From assembly GCA_002367715.1 (NCBI GenBank), contig DFDL01000016.1:6243-17581 (forward strand): a stretch of DNA of 11,339 nucleotides, in the 5' to 3' direction. Each line of letters begins with the position of its first letter. Positions within the stretch are counted from its first letter, which is position 1. The position numbers and the translations under genes are program-made. The notes under the pieces were generated by a model, which saw only the letters and a program-made list of their open reading frames with translations, did no database searches and was not told the DNA's origin. Positions 1 to 6,653 of the stretch are shown piece after piece. The DNA is from Actinobacteria bacterium UBA3028. GTDB lineage: Bacteria > Actinomycetota > Actinomycetes > Nanopelagicales > Nanopelagicaceae.

Positions 1-504
1 GTGGTCAGAGAAGAAGCCACCTAAGAGTGGTCCAGCAACAGATGAGAGGCCCCAGACTGCGCCGAAATATCCCTGGTACTTTCCGCGTTCGCGAGGTGAG
101 ACTAGGTCGCCAATAATTATGAAGGTAAGTGCCATTAAGCCACCGGCACCAAGTCCTTGCACTGCGCGGAAGGCAATTAGCTGGGTCATGCTTGCGGCTG
201 CGCCAGATGCAAATGAACCAATTAAAAAGGTAATGATTGCGAATTGAAATACTGGGCGCCGGCCGTAAAGATCAGAGATTTTTCCGTAGAGCGGAGTCGA
301 GGCCGTTGATGTTAGGAGATAGGCGGTGACCACCCAGGTGTAATGGGTCAGGCCATCAAAATCTTCTACAATTTTCTTAAGTGCAGTTGAAACTATTGTC
401 TGATCTAGTGCGGCAAGCAACATGCCAACCATAAGTCCGCTTAGAACAAACATGATTTCTTTGTGAGTGCGCACTTGAAGGGCTTCAGGCTTTTTATCGG
501 GCAT
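1..504 (-). CDS. MFS multidrug efflux transporter, DHA2 (EmrB/QacA-like) family, N-terminal part
   Basis: Partial gene: 168 codons are present and the C-terminal part lies beyond the left edge. It should be a proton-driven inner-membrane exporter of toxic compounds. The translation starts MPDKKPEAL and then shows the DHA2 hallmarks: a first TM with LDQTIVSTAL (about residues 33-42, the motif D1 region), motif A as GKISDLYGRRP between TM2 and TM3 (about 75-85), a TM4 region with FRAVQGLGAGG (about 111-121), and a motif C-like GPLLGGFF close to the edge. DHA2 members usually have 14 TMs and 450-550 residues. An in-frame stop (TAG) lies 8 codons upstream of this ATG, which limits alternative starts. 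It is divergent from the DrrAB-type exporter. No regulator gene is visible here, and the substrate cannot be told from sequence. Confidence 0.9.
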   Translation of the reverse strand, partial: MPDKKPEALQVRTHKEIMFVLSGLMVGMLLAALDQTIVSTALKKIVEDFDGLTHYTWVVTAYLLTSTASTPLYGKISDLYGRRPVFQFAIITFLIGSFASGAAASMTQLIAFRAVQGLGAGGLMALTFIIIGDLVSPRERGKYQGYFGAVWGLSSVAGPLLGGFFSDH

Positions 505-554
505 AATCGGGAGTTTACTATGCGCCACTAGAGATGCAGTAATAGGGTTAAGCA
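505..554. promoter_or_regulatory. Divergent promoter region, MFS gene / drrA-like gene
   Basis: Only 50 bp separate the two start codons. On the plus strand TAGGGT (543-548) lies 6 nt before the drrA-like ATG. On the minus strand TAAACT (512-517) lies 7 nt before the MFS ATG. Both fit the actinobacterial TANNNT -10 box placed for leaderless transcription, and neither gene has a good Shine-Dalgarno sequence. Inverted half-sites TTACT (515-519) and AGTAA (538-542), 18 nt apart, could be an operator shared by both efflux genes, but they are short and may be chance. The -35 elements are not convincing. Confidence 0.45.
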
Positions 555-1535
555 ATGAAGAGCATAATCGCGCAAGACCTTGTGAAAACCTATGACAAGG
601 GGCAGGTAAGAGCTCTTGATGGTTTAAACCTTGATGTTGAAGAGGGAACAGTGCTTGGCCTACTTGGTCCAAATGGCGCTGGAAAGACAACAACGGTTCG
701 GGTTCTTGCAACTTTATTGACGCCAGATTCTGGAATTGCGACGGTGGCCGGAATCGATGTCATAAAGCACCCAGATGAAGTTCGAAAAATTATTGGCTTA
801 TCTGGTCAGTATGCAGCTTTAGATGAGACTTTAACTGGCTGGGATAACTTAACTATGTTTGGCCGCCTTTATCATTTAAATGGTCCGGCCTCTAAGAAGC
901 GGGCGAGTGAGCTTCTCGAAAAATTTTCACTTACAGATGCCGCAAAGCGACCAATTAGAACTTATTCGGGTGGAATGCGAAGGCGTTTAGATTTAGCCGC
1001 ATCGCTAATTGTTAAGCCAAAAGTACTTTTTTTAGATGAACCGACAACAGGGCTAGATCCCAGAGGTCGGATGGAGATGTGGAGCGTTATCGATGAGCTC
1101 GTTAAAGGTGGTGTGACCTTGCTTCTGACAACACAATATTTAGAGGAGGCAGATCACCTTGCAGATTCGATTGCGGTAATCGATACCGGAAAGGTAATTG
1201 CTCGCGGAACTGCAGATGAGTTAAAGAGCCAAGTTGGAGGTGAGCGCTTAGAGATCACCGTAGAAGTAGAGCAACTTACAGAAGCAACCCAGCTCGTACA
1301 ACAAGTCACAGGCGTGAATCCAACTATTGATGAAGGAATCCGAAAGATTTCGGCGCCGGTAAATAATGGCAGCGATTCATTGATTCAAGTTCTTAGATTA
1401 TTAGATGAGTCCAAGATTCATCCCTTAGATATCGGACTCAAGCGACCATCGCTAGATGATGTATTTATCTCACTGACCGGACATGTTGCGGAAGTAGCTG
1501 TTGAAGTGGGGGCAAAAAATGCAAAGCGTAAGTGA
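555..1535 (+). CDS. DrrA-type ABC transporter ATP-binding protein
   Basis: ATPase subunit of a two-gene ABC-2 exporter of the daunorubicin-resistance (DrrA) type, acting at the cytoplasmic face of the membrane. Visible motifs are Walker A GPNGAGKT (residues 38-45), Q-loop Gln85, signature YSGGM (137-141), Walker B VLFLDEP (157-163) with catalytic Glu162, and D-loop GLD (166-168). At the H-loop position the sequence reads TTQYLEEAD (192-200), with Gln194 in place of the usual His. That replacement is common in DrrA relatives rather than a defect. The region after about residue 225 matches the DUF4162-like C-terminal extension of this family. At 326 aa the length is normal. The gene overlaps the permease gene by 17 bp, indicating translational coupling. 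The substrate is unknown; drug, antibiotic or lipid export are all possible. Confidence 0.93.
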   Translation: MKSIIAQDLVKTYDKGQVRALDGLNLDVEEGTVLGLLGPNGAGKTTTVRVLATLLTPDSGIATVAGIDVIKHPDEVRKIIGLSGQYAALDETLTGWDNLTMFGRLYHLNGPASKKRASELLEKFSLTDAAKRPIRTYSGGMRRRLDLAASLIVKPKVLFLDEPTTGLDPRGRMEMWSVIDELVKGGVTLLLTTQYLEEADHLADSIAVIDTGKVIARGTADELKSQVGGERLEITVEVEQLTEATQLVQQVTGVNPTIDEGIRKISAPVNNGSDSLIQVLRLLDESKIHPLDIGLKRPSLDDVFISLTGHVAEVAVEVGAKNAKRK

Positions 1536-2310
1536 TTTTTTAGTTATAACCAAGCGTCAACTGCTACAGATGATCCGAATTCCTGAGGTTTTAATCTTTG
1601 CAACAATTCAGCCGGCGATGTTTGTGCTTCTCTTTCGTTATGTTTTTGGCGGTGCTATTGATTCTGGCGTAGATGGTGGCTATGTCCAACTCTTGATGCC
1701 CGGAATCTTTGTGCAGACCGTTGCATTTACCTTGGCTGCAACAGCTGTTGGTTTAGCTGCTGATATGCAGAAGGGATTAATTGATCGCTTTAGATCACTG
1801 CCAATTTCAAGATCAGCGGTCGTAATCGGGCGAACAGTCGGCGATACCTTGCAGAACATCGTTACCTTAATTGTTATGGGCCTAGTCGGAGTATTAGTTG
1901 GCTGGCGACCAAGTAGCGGACCGGTAAAGATTTTTCTTGGCTTTCTCTTTCTACTTGCCTTTGGTTACTCAATGTCATGGATTGGTGTACTGATCGGACT
2001 TTCGGTACGCGAAGAGCGCGTTGCCCAGAACTTAGTATTTATGACGGTCTTTCCGCTCACATTTCTCTCAAATGCCTTTGCTCCAACAACTGGAATGCCG
2101 AAAGTGCTGCAGTATTTTGCCGAGTGGAATCCGGTATCAACGATGGTTGCTGCCTGCCGCGAACTATTTGGTACTGAAAATATCTTTGGTGCTACAGCAG
2201 ATTCCTGGCCAAGTCAGAATCCGATATTGATGTCACTAATTTATATGGTGCTCTTGGTTGCAATTTTCGCACCTATTAGCGTTAGAAAATATGTGAGAGT
2301 TAGCAAATAA
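1519..2310 (+). CDS. DrrB-type ABC-2 permease
   Basis: Membrane partner of the preceding ATPase; the two together would form an exporter with two copies of each. The 263-aa protein has about six hydrophobic segments (near residues 24-44, 57-80, 109-128, 138-161, 170-188 and 236-253). Its family-typical stretches are KGLIDRFRSLPISRSAVVIGR (about 85-105), and FLSNAFAPT followed by MPKVLQYFAEWNPVS (about 182-207). I chose the ATG at 1519, preceded by the G-rich GTGGGGG. A TTG at 1501 would add six residues and extend the overlap. The gene ends 2 bp from the convergent greA stop codon. The family call is secure but the substrate is not inferable. Confidence 0.92.
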   Translation: MQSVSDFLVITKRQLLQMIRIPEVLIFATIQPAMFVLLFRYVFGGAIDSGVDGGYVQLLMPGIFVQTVAFTLAATAVGLAADMQKGLIDRFRSLPISRSAVVIGRTVGDTLQNIVTLIVMGLVGVLVGWRPSSGPVKIFLGFLFLLAFGYSMSWIGVLIGLSVREERVAQNLVFMTVFPLTFLSNAFAPTTGMPKVLQYFAEWNPVSTMVAACRELFGTENIFGATADSWPSQNPILMSLIYMVLLVAIFAPISVRKYVRVSK

Positions 2311-2312
2311 TT

Positions 2313-2336
2313 TTAGAAGAAGTTCTGTGCTTCTAA
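2313..2336. terminator. Possible bidirectional terminator hairpin between drrB-like gene and greA
   Basis: TTAGAAG (2313-2319) pairs with CTTCTAA (2330-2336) around a 10-nt loop. The stem overlaps the greA stop codon, and the convergent permease stop is 2 bp away. Read on the minus strand the stem is followed by the AT-rich AATTATTT; on the plus strand no T-tract follows. The stem is short and AT-rich, so the call is weak. Confidence 0.35.
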
Positions 2337-2798
2337 GACTGCAGCGCTAATCTCGCGGCCATTTGGCGCGGTGTAAGAAACTGTTGCACCGATTTTTGCG
2401 CCAAGTACTGCGGCCCCAAGCGGAGATTTCTCACTGTAGACATCGACATCACCGCTAGCAATTTCGCGCGATCCCAACAGGAATTTAATTTCATCACCGG
2501 CAATATCGACAGTCACCAGCATGCCAAGTCCAACAACACCTGATTCACCGACTGGCGGATCTCCGATGTGTGCATTTTCAAGCATATGTTTCAATTGGCG
2601 AATTCTTGCTTCAGTCTTTCCTTGTTCATCTTTTGCAGCGTGATATCCACCATTCTCTTTTAAATCTCCTTCGGAGCGCGCAGCTTCAATCTTCTTAATA
2701 ATGTCAGCGCGACGTGGGCCTTCGAGATCTGCCAGTTCAGCTGCCAATCGATCGGCAGCTTCTTGCGTAAGCCAGGTCTGAGTAGGTTCGATAGTCAT
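2313..2798 (-). CDS. greA: Transcription elongation factor GreA
   Basis: Rescues backtracked RNA polymerase by stimulating its intrinsic transcript cleavage, entering through the secondary channel. The 161-aa protein has the usual layout. An N-terminal antiparallel coiled coil (about 10-75) carries the tip GDLKENGGYHAAKDEQ (44-59), whose acidic residues Asp45 and Glu48 correspond to the Mg-coordinating tip residues. A C-terminal FKBP-like domain follows (about 80-161), including SPLGAAVLGAKIGATVSY (125-142). Length is normal for actinobacterial GreA. It lies 20 bp downstream of the DUF4307 gene, an adjacency I recall from Mycobacterium (Rv1080c/Rv1081c), so the two are probably co-transcribed. 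TAAACT (minus strand, 2808-2813), 9 nt before the ATG, could give an additional leaderless promoter. Confidence 0.96.
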   Translation of the reverse strand: MTIEPTQTWLTQEAADRLAAELADLEGPRRADIIKKIEAARSEGDLKENGGYHAAKDEQGKTEARIRQLKHMLENAHIGDPPVGESGVVGLGMLVTVDIAGDEIKFLLGSREIASGDVDVYSEKSPLGAAVLGAKIGATVSYTAPNGREISAAVLEAQNFF

Positions 2799-2818
2799 AA
2801 GGCGAGGAGTTTACAGCT

Positions 2819-3196
2819 TTAAAGAACGAAGCAGGAGTCTATGTTGGCATTTACTGCCGCTAGGCGGGTAGGAATACGAACAATCCGGGTCGCATCTCTA
2901 GTGCCAAGGGGAATTGGATCATCAATCTCTCCGACAACATTTAGCCCATAGTCCCGGGCGCTAAGGCGGCAAGTAACTTGAACGGTTGGATCCTCAATTT
3001 CAATCAGGTATCTAATCTCAATACTCTTTGAATCAATCTCTTGGAAGGAGATCAAGGTTGATCTAATTGGTGGATTTGAGAAATGGTTGGCAGTCCAGAG
3101 CAGCCAACTTACTCCTGTAATAGCAAAGATCACCGCGATAATTAGCCACCTGGGAAAACGAGGTTGATTAATCCCATATCTCTCCGGCATGCTCAT
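2819..3196 (-). CDS. DUF4307 family single-pass membrane protein
   Basis: Actinobacterial protein of unknown function, 125 aa from the chosen start. The N-terminus MSMPERYG has the RYG motif near the start that is typical of DUF4307. One TM segment follows (about 14-34, rich in I, V, W and L). The rest is a presumably extracytoplasmic beta-rich domain with TCRLSARDYGLNVVGEI, the family's Cys/Ala-rich signature. The start at 3196 is favoured because TAGACT (minus strand, 3204-3209) lies exactly 7 nt upstream, as in a leaderless transcript. ATG 3190 would remove two residues. A longer reading to 3280 would cross the divergent small gene and its promoter. It precedes greA by 20 bp. Adjacency to greA is conserved in actinobacteria, but no function is established. 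Confidence 0.82.
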   Translation of the reverse strand: MSMPERYGINQPRFPRWLIIAVIFAITGVSWLLWTANHFSNPPIRSTLISFQEIDSKSIEIRYLIEIEDPTVQVTCRLSARDYGLNVVGEIDDPIPLGTRDATRIVRIPTRLAAVNANIDSCFVL

Positions 3197-3233
3197 GTGT
3201 GCAAGTCTACGTAATCTCAATACAATTGCGAAC
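3197..3233. promoter_or_regulatory. Back-to-back divergent promoters, DUF4307-greA / small TM protein-SURF1
   Basis: Only 37 bp lie between the two ATGs. On the minus strand, TAGACT (3204-3209) is a -10 box with TTCGCA (3227-3232, four of six consensus bases) at a 17-nt spacing as -35. On the plus strand TACAAT (3221-3226) is a -10 box 7 nt before the ATG at 3234. Both give leaderless starts. The two polymerase footprints would overlap almost completely. Confidence 0.55.
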
Positions 3234-3389
3234 ATGGGTGGAAAAACAAGCATCGAAGCTGGACTCGCTGGCTCAATCACAATGATTCTTCTGACTACGG
3301 CAACCGTATTTCTGCTAATCAGCTTCTATCGAAGGTATAAGCGGCTAGCTAATCGCTTAGATGACTTCGAACAAAATGAAGATAAGTAA
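3234..3389 (+). CDS. Small single-TM membrane protein of unknown function
   Basis: A 51-aa protein not recognised as any named family. A short N-terminus (MGGKTSIEAG) is followed by one strong TM segment (about 11-31), then RRYKR and an acidic, polar tail (LDDFEQNEDK). By the positive-inside rule the C-terminus should be cytoplasmic. The start at 3234 is supported by a good TANNNT box (TACAAT, 3221-3226) 7 nt upstream; a longer in-frame start at 3189 would run across both promoters. Its 3' end overlaps SURF1 by 29 bp (or 14 bp if SURF1 starts at 3376), so it heads the SURF1 operon. That position hints at a role near cytochrome oxidase or haem handling, which is inference only. It could also be a non-functional leader ORF, but its well-formed TM segment argues against that. 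Confidence 0.62.
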   Translation: MGGKTSIEAGLAGSITMILLTTATVFLLISFYRRYKRLANRLDDFEQNEDK

Positions 3390-4095
3390 AGGTTTCATCG
3401 CCCAATTAATTGTGGCAATTTTACTCTCGCTAACATTTATCGGACTTGGCAACTGGCAGTTAAATCGGGCTGATGCGGTTAAGGCGTTAAATAAAGTTGT
3501 TGTTGATAAAGCTGAGATTGATCTAGAGCAGATTGCTCTCGCCGGGGCCAACCTTGAGCCAGAAGCCATAAATAGATTAGTAAGTGCTACCGGAAGATAT
3601 ACGCAAAAATTTCTGGCGCCAAATCAAAAAGTTTCCGTCAACGGCAGTGAAGTGAAGTTGGATTTAGAAGTTGGACTCCTTGAATTAACTGGCGCTCGCG
3701 CAATCTTGGTAATTCGTGGCACAGAAAGGGATATCGAAACTTTGGAATCTGGTGAGGTAAAGGTATCGGGACGCCTCTATCCAAGGCAGAGCGCAGATTC
3801 AGCCCTTGGTGTTGGGAATAAGCTCTCAAGAATTGATCCAGCCTTAATTGTTTCAAAGACTGAGCTAAGCCTCTTTGATGGTTACATAATTGCTACATCA
3901 GAAGTTCAGCTATCAGGTGGAGCGATAATCCGAGATCGGATTGATTCACCACAACTTATCTCTAAGGTCGCAGGGTACTTCTGGCAGCACATTTCATATG
4001 TCTTCATCTGGTGGTTGATGGCCCTTCTGGTTCTCTTCGCGCCCTTCTATAATTCGATAAAAGATCGGCAAAGTGGCGGTAAAGTTGCCACATGA
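3361..4095 (+). CDS. SURF1 family cytochrome oxidase biogenesis protein
   Basis: SURF1 (Shy1) proteins assist assembly of haem-copper oxidases, probably by delivering haem a to subunit I. This 244-aa protein has the family plan: an N-terminal TM (about 12-30), directly followed by LGNWQLNRADAVK (29-41), the SURF1 LG-WQ-x-R signature; then a large extracytoplasmic loop with SATGRYTQKFL (75-85) and ARAILVIRG (112-120); and a C-terminal TM (about 208-229) starting with QHISYVFIWW, where the family usually has a YAxQW-like sequence. A start at ATG 3376 (MKISKG) would shorten it by five residues, and no clear ribosome-binding site separates the options. It overlaps the small TM gene before it and the DUF3817 gene after it (ATGA, 4 bp), so translation is coupled. 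Confidence 0.88.
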   Translation: MTSNKMKISKGFIAQLIVAILLSLTFIGLGNWQLNRADAVKALNKVVVDKAEIDLEQIALAGANLEPEAINRLVSATGRYTQKFLAPNQKVSVNGSEVKLDLEVGLLELTGARAILVIRGTERDIETLESGEVKVSGRLYPRQSADSALGVGNKLSRIDPALIVSKTELSLFDGYIIATSEVQLSGGAIIRDRIDSPQLISKVAGYFWQHISYVFIWWLMALLVLFAPFYNSIKDRQSGGKVAT

Positions 4096-4427
4096 TTGAA
4101 TTAAATCCACGCCAAGCAGAGCTAAACGGTGCGATGGTGCGCTTTCGGATTATGTCTATCTACGCTGGGATTATGTCGATGCTGCTCTGGTTTGTGAATG
4201 TACCTACCCACTACCTCATCTTTAAAGGTGCTTACGAATATGTAAGTTGGATATCTCTACTTCACGGCTTTACCTACCCGATTTATGTACTTGCGGCATT
4301 TCACTACAGCATCAAAGCCCACAAATCATTGGGCGGAACAATTCTCTTGATTCTTGCCGGAACTCTGCCGATTGCATCTTTCGTTGCAGAGCGCAGAGCG
4401 ATGAGAGAATTTAAGGCACTGGCCTAA
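4092..4427 (+). CDS. DUF3817 domain integral membrane protein
   Basis: A 111-aa membrane protein of the DUF3817 family, with no established function. Three hydrophobic segments are visible (about 18-39, 52-73 and 81-97). The family-like features are VRFRIMSIYAGIMSMLLW at the first TM, the HGFTYPIYVLAAF stretch (58-70) in the second, and LAGTLPIASFVAERR (88-102) at the end, whose FVAERR tail is highly typical. It overlaps SURF1 by 4 bp. This pairing with SURF1 recurs in actinobacteria as I recall, suggesting a link to respiratory-chain assembly, but that rests on context alone. Confidence 0.85.
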   Translation: MIELNPRQAELNGAMVRFRIMSIYAGIMSMLLWFVNVPTHYLIFKGAYEYVSWISLLHGFTYPIYVLAAFHYSIKAHKSLGGTILLILAGTLPIASFVAERRAMREFKALA

Positions 4428-4445
4428 GTAGCTCAAGCCACGAAT

Positions 4446-5252
4446 GTGAGTGAATTAATTAAGGGTTACTTAAAACCTGCAATCAAGTCGATAATCTATC
4501 CGCTCTATGAGCGCAGGTTATTTAAAAAATTGGATTTTGCGCAGACCCCAAACCATATAGGGGTAATTCTTGATGGCAACCGTAGATGGTCAAAGGCAAA
4601 CCCTGCAGCTGATGGCAACACCTCAACATCGCGCGGCCATAGGGCCGGCGCTGAGAAAATTGTTGAGCTACTTGATTGGTGTGAAGAGTCAGAGGTTGAA
4701 GTTTTAACTATCTGGCTATTATCAAACCAGAACTTAAGCCGTCCGCCTGAAGAGCTTGAGCCACTTCTGCAAATAATTGAGGATACGGTCAATGATTTAG
4801 CCAGGCGAGGACGATGGGAGATTCGCCCAGTTGGCTCGATGGAGTTACTACCCAAGAATATGGTCAATCGGCTAAATGATGCAGCGGAAAAGACTCGAGG
4901 AATTAAGGGCGTTCTGATTAACGTAGCAATCGGTTATGGCGGGCGAAGTGAGATTACAGATGCGGTTAAGTCGCTACTAAATGAACATGCGGGCTCTGGA
5001 AAGGCGCTAGCAGAGATTGCCGATTCAATAACGGTAGATGAGATTAGCCGCCACTTGTATACGGCAGGCCTACCCGATCCAGATTTAGTGATTAGAACTT
5101 CTGGCGAACAGCGCCTTGGCGGATTTTTGCTCTGGCAGAGCGCACATTCTGAATTTTATTTCTGTGAAGCTTATTGGCCAGATTTTCGCCGAGTTGATTT
5201 TCTACGAGCTCTTCGTGCCTATTCACAGCGCAATCGCCGCTATGGCAGATAG
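4446..5252 (+). CDS. Cis-prenyltransferase, probable (2Z,6E)-farnesyl diphosphate synthase (Rv1086-like)
   Basis: Isoprenyl transferase of the UppS superfamily, condensing isopentenyl diphosphate with an allylic diphosphate in cis configuration on the way to polyprenyl lipid carriers. Visible motifs are LDGNRRW (42-48) with catalytic Asp43, RGHRAGAEK (63-71), WLLSNQNLSRPPEEL (90-104), NVAIGYGGRSEI (159-170), and RTSGEQRLGGFLLWQSAHSEFYF (217-239) with the diphosphate-binding Arg residues and a metal-binding Glu. Long-chain UppS enzymes read FSTENW in the third motif; LLSNQN resembles the Rv1086 short-chain (C15) subgroup. The 268-aa length fits. The start is GTG at 4446, since no ATG occurs near the conserved N-terminal region; the Shine-Dalgarno is poor. 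It follows the DUF3817 gene by 18 bp and is probably in the same operon. Product chain length is inferred, not shown. Confidence 0.88.
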   Translation: MSELIKGYLKPAIKSIIYPLYERRLFKKLDFAQTPNHIGVILDGNRRWSKANPAADGNTSTSRGHRAGAEKIVELLDWCEESEVEVLTIWLLSNQNLSRPPEELEPLLQIIEDTVNDLARRGRWEIRPVGSMELLPKNMVNRLNDAAEKTRGIKGVLINVAIGYGGRSEITDAVKSLLNEHAGSGKALAEIADSITVDEISRHLYTAGLPDPDLVIRTSGEQRLGGFLLWQSAHSEFYFCEAYWPDFRRVDFLRALRAYSQRNRRYGR

Positions 5253-5271
5253 CTAGAAATTAACTTTTAAA

Positions 5272-5293
5272 CCAAGCGTGTCGCTGGGCTTGG
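5272..5293 (+). terminator. Weak hairpin between the prenyltransferase and phoH-like genes
   Basis: CCAAGC (5272-5277) pairs with GCTTGG (5288-5293) around a 10-nt loop, 19 nt after the prenyltransferase stop codon. There is no T-tract immediately after it, so it may be a factor-assisted terminator or, given its position just upstream of the phoH -10 box, an operator. Confidence 0.3.
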
Positions 5294-5308
5294 AACTGAC
5301 TTAGGTTT

Positions 5309-5314
5309 TACCTT
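5309..5314 (+). promoter_or_regulatory. Probable -10 box for leaderless phoH-like mRNA
   Basis: TACCTT fits TANNNT and ends 8 nt before the ATG at 5323. There is no Shine-Dalgarno sequence before that ATG. No good -35 element is visible. Confidence 0.4.
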
Positions 5315-5322
5315 TTACCTAC

Positions 5323-6627
5323 ATGCCTCGAATTACTTATGTCCTAGATACCAGCGTTCTGCTTGCAGATCCAGCAGCGCTTACTCGCTTTGCCGAACAT
5401 GAAGTCATAATTCCAATCACTGTAATCGGTGAATTAGAGAACAAGCGTGACCACCCAGAGCTTGGCTACTTTGCACGCGCAGCCCTTCGCTCCCTAGATG
5501 ATCTTCGAATTGAACATGGGCGGCTCGATGAAGATATCGCGCTAAATGATTTAGGTGGCACCCTGCGCGTTGAGTTAAACCATGCCGACTCATCATCTCT
5601 GCCTTCCGGATTCTTGCGAGATGGCTCAAATGATTCCAGAATTCTCGCTATCGCCCGAAATATGATGGCAGAATCTAGAAATGTAGTTCTAGTAACTAAA
5701 GATCTGCCGCTTCGAGTAAAGGCCTCATCTGTCGGTGTTAAATCTGAGGAGTATCGAGCAGAGTTGGCGTTAACTAGTGGTTGGACTGGGATGGTTGAGG
5801 CAACAGTAAGTGGCACCGTAATCGATACCTTATATGAGGGAAATAAGATTGCTGATCCACTTGGAGCCGAACATCCATGCCACACCGGAATTGTTCTTCA
5901 TTCAGATAAGGGCAGCGCACTTGCCCGAGTTACACCAGATAGGAAACTCCAACTCGTAAGGGGGGATCGCTCAGCCTTTGGATTACATGGCCGAAGCGCC
6001 GAGCAACGAGTAGCGCTAGATCTGCTACTCGACAGCGAGATTGGAATTGTCTCCCTTGGCGGAAGAGCCGGTACCGGAAAGAGCGCACTTGCACTTAGCG
6101 CTGGTTTAGAGACAGTGTTGGAGAAGCACCAGCATAAGAAGGTTGTAATTTTTCGCCCGCTCTATGCCGTCGGTGGCCAAGAACTTGGCTATCTTCCAGG
6201 TAGCGAGAACGAGAAGATGTCGCCTTGGGCGCAGGCAGTCTTTGATACTTTGGGGGCGCTAGTTAGCCAGCAGGTTATCGATGAGATTATCGACCGAGGA
6301 TTAATAGAGGTCCTGCCACTTACCCATATTCGCGGGCGCTCACTCCATGACTCATTTGTAATAGTCGATGAGGCCCAATCCCTCGAGCGCGGAGTATTGC
6401 TAACTGTCCTCTCGCGAATTGGCCAGAACTCGAAGGTGATCTTGACCCACGATGTCGCACAGCGCGACAACTTGAGAGTTGGCCGCCATGACGGTGTTGT
6501 TGCAGTAGTCGAATCGCTAAAGGGCCACCCACTCTTTGCTCACATCACCTTGACTAGGTCAGAGCGCTCGCCAATTGCCGCCCTAGTGACCGAGATGCTT
6601 GAGGAGCCGGTTAACTTCACTCAATAA
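5323..6627 (+). CDS. phoH2: PIN-PhoH protein (PhoH2-type ATPase/ribonuclease)
   Basis: Fusion of an N-terminal PIN nuclease domain and a C-terminal PhoH P-loop ATPase; mycobacterial PhoH2 is described as an ATP-dependent RNA helicase/ribonuclease. PIN acidic residues are in place: Asp9 in VLDTSVLL, Glu37 in VIGELENK, Asp104 in NDSRILA and Asp127 in VTKDLPL. The PhoH half has Walker A GGRAGTGKS (246-254), RPLYAVGGQELGYLPG (278-293), EKMSPW (297-302), Walker B FVIVDEAQ (345-352) and the downstream THDVAQRD (375-382), where the family usually reads GDxxQxD; here His replaces Gly. The 434-aa length is typical, and no PIN active-site acid is lost. It appears to be a single-gene transcript: own -10 box upstream, strong terminator downstream. 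Unlike mycobacterial phoAT-phoH2, the 70-bp upstream gap has no room for an antitoxin gene of usual size. Confidence 0.92.
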   Translation: MPRITYVLDTSVLLADPAALTRFAEHEVIIPITVIGELENKRDHPELGYFARAALRSLDDLRIEHGRLDEDIALNDLGGTLRVELNHADSSSLPSGFLRDGSNDSRILAIARNMMAESRNVVLVTKDLPLRVKASSVGVKSEEYRAELALTSGWTGMVEATVSGTVIDTLYEGNKIADPLGAEHPCHTGIVLHSDKGSALARVTPDRKLQLVRGDRSAFGLHGRSAEQRVALDLLLDSEIGIVSLGGRAGTGKSALALSAGLETVLEKHQHKKVVIFRPLYAVGGQELGYLPGSENEKMSPWAQAVFDTLGALVSQQVIDEIIDRGLIEVLPLTHIRGRSLHDSFVIVDEAQSLERGVLLTVLSRIGQNSKVILTHDVAQRDNLRVGRHDGVVAVVESLKGHPLFAHITLTRSERSPIAALVTEMLEEPVNFTQ

Positions 6628-6653
6628 TTGGGCGCTAAATTGGCAGCTAACTG

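Noticed and set aside
1977..2177. 66-codon plus-strand frame inside the drrB-like gene
   Set aside because: Out-of-frame shadow of the permease; Cys/Trp-rich with no membrane or domain pattern.
3197..3280. Longer N-terminus of the DUF4307 protein starting near 3280
   Set aside because: It would run over both divergent promoters and the small TM gene. The DUF4307 pattern begins at RYG close to the MSM start.
5417..6532. Several minus-strand open frames across the phoH-like gene
   Set aside because: The plus strand encodes a full PIN-PhoH protein with all motifs. The reverse frames have shadow-type composition.
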